A stretch of 64,000 nt of DNA from contig CM050657.1 of NCBI GenBank assembly GCA_027574665.1, positions 28,519,408 through 28,583,407 of the forward strand, written 5' to 3'. Every line of letters starts with the position of its first letter. Within the stretch, counting starts at the first letter, position 1. Under the pieces are notes generated by a model. That model was given only the letters and a program-made list of their open reading frames with translations, ran no database searches and was not told the origin of the DNA. Position numbers and translations under genes: made by a program. Source of the DNA: Rhynochetos jubatus. Lineage: Eukaryota > Chordata > Aves > Eurypygiformes > Rhynochetidae. Of this stretch, positions 23,517-34,500 are shown piece by piece.

Positions 23517-24295
23517 CTGAAATCAGCCCTCAAGTGATGTTTATTGAAAGAATTAACATGTTAGGGAAGTCTGGAGGAGAATATGTGAGTTTTGTAAAGC
23601 ATGGGCAAATTAAAAACACCACTGGTTGAACATATTAGTTCTGTCTATTTTAATATTGTGTTTCCCTCACTGAAGATGCTTGTCAAATTACCTGTAGTTC
23701 TCTTTGCCAGATCTAAGACAGTCCTAAGACAGCACTAACTGATAGTAGTTTCCACAAATTAGATGGACTAATCAATAATTTAGATTCATTAGTGAAGAGG
23801 AACAAAGGCCTCTCTTCATTCCCATAGGAGTTTTACAGAAAACAGGCAGGAAATGCTCATCATCAATTGCAAAAGGAAGAATTGACCTTGAAAATACACT
23901 GGGCTTTAAATACAAATCCCATTAATAGGTCAAGAAATAAGTTAGGCTCTCTAAACTTTAATGTGAAAATGAAGTTGTTCCTGTTCAGAGAGCTGGGAGA
24001 GCATTTCCTGGTTTAGTACTTTGTGTAGCCAAATACTACAGAAATTGTTGGTGGTTTAGATATCTATTTAGATTCTGTCTTCTAATTTAGAAACAAAAGT
24101 TAGAGTTAAAATGTCTTTCCACCATCAAGGTCTGTCTTTCAGCTCTTTGTCTCCTAAAGTTGCTTCCTTTAGGAAGTAAGGTTTACTCATATCAGTTCCA
24201 CAACCTCTCTCCTACCTACAGGCTCTGGGCTGCCTTGTCTATTGTGAACGTTCCCTTGGGCAGTTCCAGAAAATGTAAAATACGATACGGCTTAC

Positions 24296-24384
24296 CGTTA
24301 TTTTCCTTTTGCTGTTTACAGGATCGCATATGAATGTACTCCCTTTCGAGTTCAAAGGGTTCCACTATCCTCTGGCATGTTCCT
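24296..24384 (-). other. Candidate - strand exon (89 nt)
   Basis: The acceptor CATTCTTTCAG and donor AACG|GTAAGC are both near consensus. Only one of three frames is open, reading GTCQRIVEPFELEREYIHM then RSCKQQKENN. The segment joins 24558-24590 in phase through an arginine codon. This is the most exon-like piece of the cluster together with 27058-27206. No family was recognised. Confidence 0.3.
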
Positions 24385-24557
24385 CTGAAAGAATGCATGA
24401 AACAATCATTTCACAAGACAGTCCTGTGATTTGTGGTAGGGTTTAAAAGCAACATTCAACTACAGGACCTTATAGAATAACGACAAACCAATGCAAATCC
24501 AAATCAGTAACAGAAACATTGGCACATACCCTAAAGGTGAACTTAAAACACGTTCAC

Positions 24558-24590
24558 CTCACATACAAGATGATGGATGCTTTGCCTTCA
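24558..24590 (-). other. Candidate small - strand exon (33 nt)
   Basis: The donor is GTGAG|GTGAAC; the acceptor CAGTTGCAG is weak. It reads EGKASIILYV and fits in phase between 25797-25845 and 24296-24384. The short length and weak acceptor make it the least certain link. Confidence 0.18.
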
Positions 24591-25796
24591 CTGCAACTGC
24601 ATATAGGTATGTTCTTTCCACTATCTATCTAGTCTGTGATTACCAATGAATATGATCTTGTCCGCTGGGGGCATGATGGAAATTCAAGAACTGTGTCAAA
24701 TAAAGGGGCAAGGTAGACATATTGATAACAGTTCAGCGTCACTGACCAAGCTAGAAAGCAGGAAGAGAATAATGTCTCCTCAGCTATCAACATTTCTCAC
24801 TAAAATGGAAAAATCCCTCTAACTTTGGAACAACTCAATCTGCTGAAACGTCCAACGTGGGTATGAAAACCTCCTGTTGAACTAGACTGGATTACACAAG
24901 GAGCTGGGAAAGTCCTGCACTCAAAAATCCCTCACTGAAAAAAAAAAATTACATCTGTTCTTCACTGAGCACGGAGTCTGAAGGAATTTCTGAACCTTCA
25001 GGCAGTCAAACAATTATAATCTTAAGCGAGACAGGCTCCCAAGGTCCCCTAGTAGTTCCAGTCCAGCCAGGAGAGCAGAGTGTTTAGTTAACAACTGTAA
25101 GCACAGTTTAAGTAACACGGAAGCTGCTCACTCTTCTGAACTGACTTTCTAAGCAGCTAAAATTCAGTAACAGAATTGATTTTTTTTTAATCTTGTCAAT
25201 GGATATACTTTGTTGTTGTTGTTTTCTGAGAAGAAAAGAGAAGTAGAAGACGAGGAAAGAAAGTATTTCCATGAGAGATGTTAATTAGTTAATCTGAAAA
25301 ATGGAAAAGGCAGAGGTGTGCTGGACAATGCATGCTACATGGGAGTCTGTGTTGGAAATCTCAGTCCTTCCCACTGAAAAACTTCAAGTAGGTTCAACTG
25401 AACTACAAGGGAATAGATTTAATTCAGACAAAAGGAACTGTATTTTTAACAACACTAACTTTAGAATGTTACCGGTTTGATTAAATTGAAAATCAACCTT
25501 TCCACTCAAGTAATTTAGAAAAAGTAATGACCGCAAGAAGCTCACCTAATTATCATTTACAATGGAACCTTCATTCTCAGCAATTACCACTAAGAGCAGA
25601 ACATCAAGCTAAGAGGAAAGATACTTAAGGCTCTTTAACCACTTCTGACGTTGATCTGTTGTGCTAACTTTGGAAAGGCATTCTGCTTCTTCATGGTCCT
25701 CTTCTTAAAACCCGTCTGGTTTGTTCCGATTAAGAGGAAAATTCTAGTTGACTTTGCAGCAAGGAGAGCATGTGTCTTGCTATTAATGCCTGATAC

Positions 25797-25845
25797 CTAG
25801 CGCCACACAGCTCCAATCTATCTCGCTTGGAAACTAAAAGCTGTT
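25797..25845 (-). other. Candidate - strand exon (49 nt)
   Basis: The acceptor is TTTATTGATAG and the donor GCGCTAG|GTATCA. It reads QLLVSKRDRLELCGA. The frame stays open past the donor (YQALIARHMLSLLQSQLEFS), so the true end is uncertain. It joins 27058-27206 in phase through a glutamate codon. Confidence 0.22.
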
Positions 25846-27057
25846 CTATCAATAAAGATACAGAAGATAGGTCATAAACCGTTGAGGGAGGAGATTAAAG
25901 AATAATTGCTTTTTCTGTCTGTATTTTTGGTCTTTTTGATACTTCCCACTCTACTGCTAGCTCTCGTTTTTGTGTCGCTCACCCCATACCTTCAACCTCC
26001 ATGCCATCCTCAGAGCCAGCACTTGAATCTCAGATTTTCATTGCTGTGGTGGCTGAAAATCACTTCCTACCTTACATTACTCAAAAGGAAGTAGGTACGT
26101 GTCACACTAATAAAACGTGACATTAAAAAACACAACCCAAACCCAAGACCACTAACTTGTGCATTACAAAAAAGCAAGCTGACGTGACTGCGCCTTTATT
26201 GTGAGGTCTGTTTCCTACGAACAGCAGTAATGGGTAAAGGCAGGGCTATCCATCATTTACCCTTTCTACTATGTTCATGTCATAGCAGTGGGTGGCAAAT
26301 GTCAAAGGGAAATGGCATTTCAAAGAAAACCAGTTTTGTAATTCAATCATATTTGTCTGACCATTTCCTGCAGTTAAATTTTCTAGATTTAAATAACTGT
26401 CAACAACCAATACAGATTTATATAAATGTTACTATGACTTTCTCTTGTTTTGAACTCTTACTAAAATGTATCTATTAACAAAAAGCTACTGCTTAAATAA
26501 GGCCAGGCGCAGACACTCTAATTTATGCCCAGTCGACTGAACCTTTAGTAGAGCATATCAGTGAACATTCCTGCCAGATACCCTTGCCGTGTTCTTTCTT
26601 AGCATTTTCAAAAATACCCTTCATATACAAATATTGCAGTAGCAGTTTACCACAAATCCGATACACCTAATCCCAGGATTAATTTTGCATGCCCATCGGT
26701 AGTGGAACAAGATGGATTTAATAGCCCATTAGCCTTTCAGCATGATAATTTTCACGTCACTTAGCCTGCTGGGTTAATTGCTTTAAAATGGATATTATTG
26801 ACCTCGATCTTAGTGACAAACAGAGAATGTCTTATTCATCTCCCAAATGCATGTTAGACTCTTGTTTCTTTTGGTCCTGACAATAAGTCCCCTAGATTAT
26901 GCACTTGTACATTGAAATTTATACCCTATTGGCCCATATTTAAGGGCTTACTGGAGCAACATCTTTCAGATATTATCAGCCCTGACTGGGTTGGCTTTTA
27001 AGTTCTGGGTTTTTATGTAAAGAAAAATGTTGCAAGCATAAGAAATCATTGTTTTAC

Positions 27058-27206
27058 CTCTTAAGAAATTATTTTTAATGCTAAAAGCTGCAGCAGGTGC
27101 AGCAGGGATTAAGCACTTTTGGAATAAACAGCTGGCTAGTATATTTGCAGCCACAAAAGTCTGGTCATTGGGAGGAGAGAATGAAGAACAAATTTGGACA
27201 GAGAAG
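27058..27206 (-). other. Candidate - strand exon (149 nt)
   Basis: A very good acceptor (TTTCCTTTCCTACAG) and donor (TTAAGAG|GTAAAA) bound 49 fully open codons in one frame; the other two frames have stops. It includes FSVQICSSFSPPNDQTFV and AFSIKNNFLR. The frame continues in phase into 25797-25845. The protein family is unrecognised. Confidence 0.32.
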
Positions 27207-27498
27207 CTGTAGGAAAGGAAATTCAGGTCCAAGGATAGAGAAACAGAAAAATATAGCAGGAAAAAGAAAACCAAAGAGTAAAGGTGAAAAGTAAAGTTTT
27301 TATTCTTGTGAATTATCTGTGGATTTTTGCCCTTAGTAATGTAGAGAAAACACAAACCATCTGCTTTGAGGAAATTACCGCCAGCTCTGAGCAGTGAAAA
27401 ATAGAAAAGGAGGGAGTGGCAGAGCAGTAGGAGTTACATTATTGCTCGCGGAGCGGTGAAACAGAGCAGGAAGCTAATGCAGCCCTGTTCAGATTTAC

Positions 27499-27561
27499 CT
27501 GTGTCAACAGTGTAATGCAGACATTGATACACAGGCGGTTGTGTTTCTCAGGCAGCAGTTC
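27499..27561 (-). other. Candidate - strand exon (63 nt, phase 0-0)
   Basis: The acceptor CTTGTTTCCCATAG and donor GACACAG|GTAAAT are near consensus. Only one frame is open: ELLPEKHNRLCINVCITLL followed by TQ. It does not join 27058-27206 directly in phase, so an exon between them would be needed. Its protein-like text and clean borders make it one of the better pieces of the cluster. Confidence 0.28.
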
Positions 27562-28964
27562 CTATGGGAAACAAGATGGTAAGCTTGTAGGAAACCAAGC
27601 TGTGGAGCAGATGTGCTCACAGTCCCTAGAAGAATCCAAATCCCACAGAGCTTATTGATATTTGTAAAAGGGTGTATCCTCACAACCCGCTGAAGCCTCA
27701 TTATGTAGTTTCCTGGGGTAAATCTGCTTTACAAGATACAGAATGAAGAGGCTAAGGGGTTTTTTTTAAGTGATTTTTAAACTAAACAAATGTTAGTAAA
27801 TTTATCTGCTAGCATAAGCCCATCTTGGTGCTGACCATGAATAACGTCAGAACTGTTTCTTCATGAACCAAACTAGAGCCTGCTCTAAGTGTAGTATGAA
27901 ATCCATAAGAATCCCATTGAACTGTGTGATTGACTCAACAGTACTAGGATTTTCCCTGGCAGCTCAGTTCCACGTTCCAATGACATCTTCAATGGCAGTG
28001 ACTTCGCTTTTGCAGTTTAACAACCGTTCCTATGTGATATGTATGTAAGTACAATCGCAACACAAGCCATTGAAGTTGGGCATTCTCACTTTGGTTACGA
28101 AGCACATTTGACTCTCGCTGAAATAAAGCACAACTGTACGTAGCAACTCCCCACTACAGCAGGCGCTGGGGCCCGTCATCGCTCTCCAGAGTATTATCCA
28201 GGAAAAAAACCTTGGTTTTCAACCTTTAGACATTTTTTCCCCCTAAATTTAGGTCATCTACTTTAGGTCACTGGCAAATTTCCAGTGTTAGCATGTTTGT
28301 AGAAGGAAAAAAAAAAAAAAAAAAATCGAAATCCTCTGAATAACAAGACTATTGGCATTTCAGAGAGAAGTAAAACATTAGAACAAGCAGTGAGAACTTG
28401 CTCCTTTTAAGACTGGAAATACTCTGTGTTTACTTTTAAGAATACTATTTAAGCATTTGTGATTATTTAATGATTTGGTGATGTTTCTTTTTCACTATAA
28501 ACAGCTCCTGCCATCCATATTAGAAAAAAAAAATTGAGATGTGTGCATTATACTCTGGGTTTAACACTTAGGACTGGTTGACCAACTCACGTAAATCAGC
28601 ACACCCAAAGAAAACTGAGGAGGAATGCTGAATTACTGATGCTGAACACCTAGTCCCAGATTTTTATTTTTTTTTTTTTACTAAAACCATGAGGAAAATG
28701 CAGCGGATCAGATCTTGCTCCTACAAAAGCTAGCGCTGACTTACATACTGACGTCAGAAGTGCAAAGCTTGACCCTAAATACACAGCGCTGGGAATCAGT
28801 TAACCTTACAAGATTTTAATCGCACATAGCATCGCCTGGCAGTTTTGTAAATTAAATCACCACATTATGAAGCACATTGATTTTTTTTTCTTTAAAAGTA
28901 TTTTGCCCTCTGGTGAAAGATATTCCTTGGGGCACGTTTGTGAGGAACAGAAGTGTACACCAAT

Positions 28965-29755
28965 GGCAGGTTTGACTCCAAGCCAGAGCCAAGGGTGCCT
29001 CGAGGGAACCCTTGCAATCCCAAACACAAGTACAAGCTGCGTGGAGAATGGATCGAGAGCAGCCCTGAGGAGAAGGACTTGGGGGTGCTGGGGGATGAAA
29101 AGCTGAACATGAGCTGGCAGTGTGCGCTGGCAGCCCAGAAATCCAACTGTATCCTGGGCTGTATCCAGAGCAGCATGGCCAGCAGGTCGAGGGAGGGGAT
29201 TCTCCCCATCTGCTCTGCTCTCATGAGACCCCACCTGGAGTTCTGTGTCCAGCTGTGGAGCCCTCAACATCAGAAGGATATCAACCAGTTGGAATGAGTC
29301 CAGAGGAGGCCACAGAGATGCTCCGAGGGCTGGAGCCCCTCTGCTATGGGGACAGGCTGGGAGAGTTGGGCTTGTTCAGCCTGGAGAAGGCTCTGGGGAG
29401 ACCTTACAGCACCTTCCAGTACCTGAAGGGGCTACAAGAAAGCTTGGGGGGGGTGGGGTGTGGGGGGGTGCTTTTTCCAAGGGCTTGTGGTGACAGGACA
29501 AGGGGTAACGGGTTTAAATTGAAAGTGGGGACTGGATATCAGGAAGGAATTCTTCCCGGAAAGGGTGGTGGGGCACTGGGACAGGTTGCCCAGAGAAGCT
29601 GTGGATGCCCCATCCCTGGCAGTGTCCAAGGCCAGGCTGGATGAGGCTTGGAGCAACCTGGTCTAGTGGAGGGTGTCCCTGCCCATGGCAGGGGGGTTGG
29701 AACTAGATGGTCTTTAAGGTCCCTTCCAACCCAAACCATTCTGTGATTCTATGAT
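28965..29755 (+). repeat. CR1 LINE copy, about 790 bp of the 3' region
   Basis: Homologous to the copy at 21561-22266 and slightly longer at its 5' end (GAGAAGGACTTGGGGGTGCT, ACCCCACCTGGAGTTCTGTG). It ends TTCTGTGATTCTATGATAAG. It has a G-run insertion near 29446-29470. Sense orientation, 5'-truncated and frame-broken. Confidence 0.95.
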
Positions 29756-30150
29756 AAGCCTATCAGCAGATGTACGTGGCTTCTGGCTTGGTTTTCCTTC
29801 CTTCGATGAGGAAAGGGTCCAGTCGGGCACCAACAGCCAAATTCCCAAGGGGAGACTGTGCGCTCTCCATCTCCATAACACAAAAGTCAGAGGCCCAGAA
29901 CAATGTTCCCCTCACAAACCCCATCGCCCTGTGAAAATCACGCCGACAGCTCTCGCCGAGCCCCTGTGAGGGGCTCTGTCCCGCTCAGCACGGCCCTGTG
30001 GAACCCCTGCGGGACCACCTTCGCCTCGGCCTCTGCTCTCACCAGCCTCCGTGGCAGAGTTGCCAGGCTTTTGGGGGGTGAGGGCAGCTTAGAGGGAGCA
30101 CGGTCGGTGTTTGCCCTTTTGAGGAGCAGGCCCCCTCCCCAGATGGCCTG
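29756..30150. other. Sequence between CR1 and the AGFG1 CpG island
   Basis: GC content climbs toward the island. No exon was recognised. Confidence 0.45.
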
Positions 30151-31580
30151 AGTCCCCCCTCACCACCCCGTGAGGCCGAGGGGCGCGCGCAGACCGGCGG
30201 CCGTGCGCCCCGCCTCACGGTCACCCCGCGGGGGGGTGCAGAGAGCGGCTCCGGGGCCCCCGCGGGGGAGCGGTCACCCCCGCACCCGGAAAAGGCGAGC
30301 CGCACATTTCATTGAGGATTTTCCCATCAGGATTCCCCACAGGGCTGCACACGCACCCCGCGGCGTACTCTCGGCCTCCACCTCTCCCCGCCGCCCGCAG
30401 CTCGCCCCCCGCCCCGCCCGGGTCACACCGGGTGACACGGCGCCGCCGGCGGCACCTCCCGCGGGCCGGGGTCGCGGCGGGAGGGGAGTGCGTCCTCCCG
30501 AGCGACAGGGGGCGCTGCCGCCGGCGGACGCGTTCGGCGCTGCCGCCGCCATCTCCTCGTCTGATCTCATAAAGGTGTCGCGCAGGTTCCGCCCGGGCTC
30601 GTCATTCAGCCGCCCCAGGCCTGGTGCCGCCGCCGGCCTCCTCCGCGCCGCCCCCCCGCCCTCCCTCCCCCCCCGCCCGCCCTCTCTCGCGGTGCCGCCG
30701 GCCGGCGCGAGCGGCGACCGCGCTCCCGCCCCGGCCCATCGGCGGGCGCCGGTTGCCCTCCCCGCCCCTTCCTCCCCCCACCCGCCTCGTCCCGGCCCCC
30801 TCTCCCGCCGGCCGGGACCCGGAGCGCCGCCGCCGCCGGGGTGTGAGCGGGGCCCGGCGCCGTGCCGGGCCGTCCCCTCGCCGGCGGGGCCATGGCCGCG
30901 AGCGCCAAGCGGAAGCAGGAGGAGAAGCACCTGAAGCTGCTGCGGGAGATGAGCAGCCTCCCGCCCAACCGCAAGTGCTTCGACTGCGACCAGCGCGGCC
31001 CCACCTACACCGACATGACGGTGGGCAGCTTCGTGTGCACCTCCTGCTCCGGCATCCTGTGAGTGAGGGCCGGGCCGGGCCGGGGGGGAGGGGGGCGCTT
31101 TCGGCTCCAGCCGGCCCGGGAGGGGGAGGGCGGCCCTGTAGCCGGCGGGGTGACCTCCGCCCCTGGCCGGCCGCTTGCGCTCGCTTCGCCGCCGGGAGAC
31201 GCGTGTGCTGGGGCGGCGGCGAAGCCAGCCGCTCCGCGGGGTGCAGCGCCTCGCCCTCGCTGCTGCTCCGGGGGTTTGCCCGGCCTCCCTGCCGCACGGC
31301 AGCGCCGGGCTGCTGGGTCAGCCACGTCGCAGGGGAGCAGACGGGGGCTTTCCCGGCGAGGGGGAGGCAGGCGGGAGGCTTTCCTGCGGCTATTCGCCGA
31401 AACTGCCGGCCGGAGCCCGCGGCCCGGGAGGTGGCGGTTGCCGGCCGCGTGTGTGCGGGGCTGGGGAGCACGGCAGCCGCGACCGGCGGGGCAGCAGCCG
31501 GCGGAGCTCGTCCCCGTAGCTGCACCTGGGGAGGTGTTTTCCCGCACGTAGGGAGCGTAAGCGTTTTGCCTGCCGCCCGC
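30150..31580. promoter_or_regulatory. AGFG1: CpG island / promoter of AGFG1
   Basis: Extremely GC- and CpG-rich sequence centred on AGFG1 exon 1, with long C and G runs (for example 30650-30690) and no TATA box. A GCCGCCATC motif at 30545-30553, about 340 bp before the ATG, resembles a YY1-type core promoter element. Islands like this often fire in both directions, which matters because candidate - strand exons begin about 2-3 kb upstream. Confidence 0.75.
30892..31058 (+). CDS. AGFG1: AGFG1 coding exon 1 (zinc finger)
   Basis: The ATG is in GGGGCCATGGCC; the donor is ATCCT|GTGAGT. Encodes residues 1-55 with CFDCDQRGPTY and FVCTSCSGI, that is CxxC-x16-CxxC. Differences from human include TDMT for VNMT and SGI for SGS. 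Confidence 0.96.
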
Positions 31581-34500
31581 ACGTGCAGAGGGGAGCACCA
31601 CCATCGCTCTGGAAACCGCTGGAGGTGTAGTTATTTAAACAAGTGTCTGGAGAGTGCTTTTGGAGAGAGAAGGGGGCACGTGGCCGAGCAGCTCGCTTTC
31701 GTGACAGTCTTTGAAGACGTGGGGAGACTTAACCCTGAGTCTGATGTTTAAAATTCCGGCTTTAATGGAAAATCGGCAGCCTAGCCTTTTGTGTGTCGAA
31801 TTATGCTTGCTAGTAGTCTGTAAGACAGCTCAACTCTAGCGTGGAGGATGAACCCTAGCCGTAATAATTTAATATACTTGGCCAGAAAAGGCTTTTTTCT
31901 TATATCTGTTATTTCCTACACACTATATATATAAAGCTTAGAAAGGGATTGGCTCTGATAAAGTGGATTGCATTTTTCCTGTTCCTCATTCCTGCATGGG
32001 CCTCCCCTCCTCCCTTTTCCACCCTTCCTCCTCTGAGGAGCTTGTGTCTAAAACTAGGAGTTGACTTTACTTGGTTCTGAGTTTGTTGCATACACATAAC
32101 TTGAGGGGTGGGGGACAACCCCACCCCCCCACCCCCCCTACTGTTTTCAGTGTTACTGTCACTGTTACTAGATTTCTTTCCTTGTTTATGTTCCTGTGGC
32201 ATTGTGCTTATGGTATGGAGCAGCATCAAAGTGTGCCCAAAGTCTGTCATAAATAGTATGTCAAAGGTTACAGATTTGTGTTTGTAAGGGTTTGAGTTTG
32301 TAAAAGGCATTCAGGAGCCTGAACTAGTTTCTGTCCCCTTACTAAGAAGGACTAAGTACCCCACACAGGCCTTCCAAGTAAGGTCTGGTGGTTTGGAACA
32401 AAGTTGGTAATTATATTGAGATTCAAACCAAAGCAAACATGTTAGTTCTGTGCTGAATTTACATGGAACAAGCTGCCTTTTATACTACTAGACAGCTAAT
32501 TAGTCTTGGGTTTTTTTTTTCTTCTACTTTGTGTAGACTTTTGAACAGGCTTGATGCAAATACAGAAAATACATTCAGGTTGTGGAACTGAAAAGCCACT
32601 CTAGTTTTTGACATATATATGCTCTTAATCAGCCATCTCTGGCTATTGTTTGCTCAGTTAGCAAACTGTTTTTTGTGCTGGCATGTGAAACTATTTTAAG
32701 CTACTGCACAGAGGTTATTTAATGGTTGCACATGTTCTTACTGGTTAAACTGACAGCATGATAAAACTGCTCCATGTGATACGTTGCTTTATTTTTCAGG
32801 CTTCTTGGCTTTAATAGTCAAATATATCGTGAGTGCTGCCGAGATGGTTAGCAAGAGATGTTCAGTAAGATTCCTTCCTGTTATCTGTTGGTTGAAAGGT
32901 ATGGGCTACTGAAGTCCATAGCCCAATTTACGGTAACCAAAGGGGTGTACATGTGGTGAAACAAGCAGTGAGCAGGGGGCAGCTGTCACTTGCTGTTAAG
33001 TTTGCCATCATTTGGATGATAACGTGTTGAAAGGAAGACGACTTTTTCTGAAGAATAGTTAATGTATTGATATTCTAATAAAATGCAAATAGCTCTTGCA
33101 TTCTAAATATGCAGTGTTTCTGTAAAAAAGAAACCACAAACAACATTTTTAGTTGTTACAGCTAGTAACACCTACACTTAAAGCTGGAGTAAAGGACTGT
33201 TAAGAGGACTTAAAGCTTTCTTCTGAAATAAACTTGGGCTTGTTTTTTCACGTTGACTTGGAAATGCTTTCATAAATTGTGTGTGCAAGATCGTATATAT
33301 TAGCTAACACCTTAGAACCGAGTCAGTAGGATATTTTTGCTTGTGAGGAGACTTAGAGATAGGTCATGTCTGTTTCGTAACTAGAAACTGTTATTTTTAA
33401 CACCTCTGTCAGAATAGTCCTTCATACAACTTATTTGTTTCCAAATGCGTTTTCACTGTAGAATTCCACAGTGGAGGAAGATGACTGGAAGAAACCACAT
33501 AATGGCAAATCAGTGTAAAAGTATTGCTGCTTCTGTAGTGCTTAATGGCTGGTTGCCTTCTACCTTGCTTCACTGTAAGGCTTTAATAATCTTATTACTT
33601 CATCTTGTTTGTATGCTATGTGAATGACTTGCACTGCTGCTTTAATTCATTTTTTTTGTGGTCTGGTACAGGCAGCATTTGTGTAGACCAGTTTTTTCAA
33701 GTATGAAGTGCCCAATGCAAGATTAAAACACTAGTACATTAGTAAGTCTCCTTCAGAAAGGTTGCTCAATTAATTAAAAGTGGTTGCTAACATTGGCATC
33801 ATCTTAGACAGGCATGCTGTTCTAGATACAGTTAACTCTGAACTTAAGTCTGAAGTTTCTTGTTTGTGGTGTTTGGTTTTTTTTTGCTTTTCTGAAGTGT
33901 TTAGTCATTGCCCAGACAAGGACAGTCTATTCAAACCCTTTGTTCTAGGTCCATCATTAATTTCTATTAATGATTTTATGTGTAGAAAGAGAACAATGCT
34001 ACTTATTCCTAGATTTAGCTTTAAAAAACATGCTGTTTTCTAAACTCTTTCCAAAAATAGTAAGTCTACCTTGTTCAAGTACTGATGAAAGTGATGGGAG
34101 AGCTAGTGTCTTTGCTGATTAGATCTGTTTCTGACTTTAATATTGAAGGTGAGTCTTTTCAAGTTAAAAGTATGAATAACATAGAGAAGGCCCTTTTCTC
34201 TATTACCTAATTTCTAAGTTTTCTCGTCAGACTGGGTTTACCAGAGCAAAAGTTTTGCACAGCTAAATGGTGCATGCAGGAGAAAGTTCATAGATAGTGG
34301 CTTCCTCTTAAAATACCTCTGCTTGTCCCCTGTGTTTAACATGCTCTTCATGTGGGGGGAAAAAAGCACACTAACATCACACAAGCTGTGCCTAATTCAA
34401 ATTTTTTGTGTTGAACAAGAATATAGGAGATACTGTGAGGGTGCCAGAGCGCAGGAACAGGCTGCCTGGAGATCTGTCTCTGGAGATATTCAAAACCCAC

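Larger units (their letters stand above)
22267..28964. other. Region with - strand exon-like segments, otherwise unassigned
   Basis: Lies between two homologous CR1 copies. Much of the stretch (for example 24.4-26.1 kb) is A-rich on the + strand, that is T-rich on the - strand, like the T-rich sense strand of the AGFG1 introns; 24481-24540 has 27 A against 9 T. This is compatible with - strand transcription. A poly(A) run lies at about 28308-28325 and T-runs near 28670. Candidate exons are listed separately. Confidence 0.35.

Noticed and set aside
24644..24690. Possible extra - strand exon reading FLNFHHAPSGQDHIH
   Set aside because: It would leave an intron of only 53 bp before 24558-24590 and does not join 25797-25845 in phase; that upstream exon joins 24558-24590 directly.
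26966..27355. Full 129-codon - strand frame treated as a gene
   Set aside because: Only the splice-bounded part 27058-27206 looks exon-like. The flanks are polypyrimidine tract and intron.
28857..29656. Open frames of 66-174 codons around 29 kb on both strands
   Set aside because: They are translations of the CR1 copy, in broken frames.
30170..31751. Several long frames on both strands around AGFG1 exon 1
   Set aside because: GC-rich island artefacts; the real coding exon is 30892-31058.
32799..32829. Possible small exon after TTATTTTTCAG in AGFG1 intron 1, with GTGAGT donor
   Set aside because: It contains stops in the AGFG1 frame and matches no known AGFG1 exon. It is likely a decoy splice pair.
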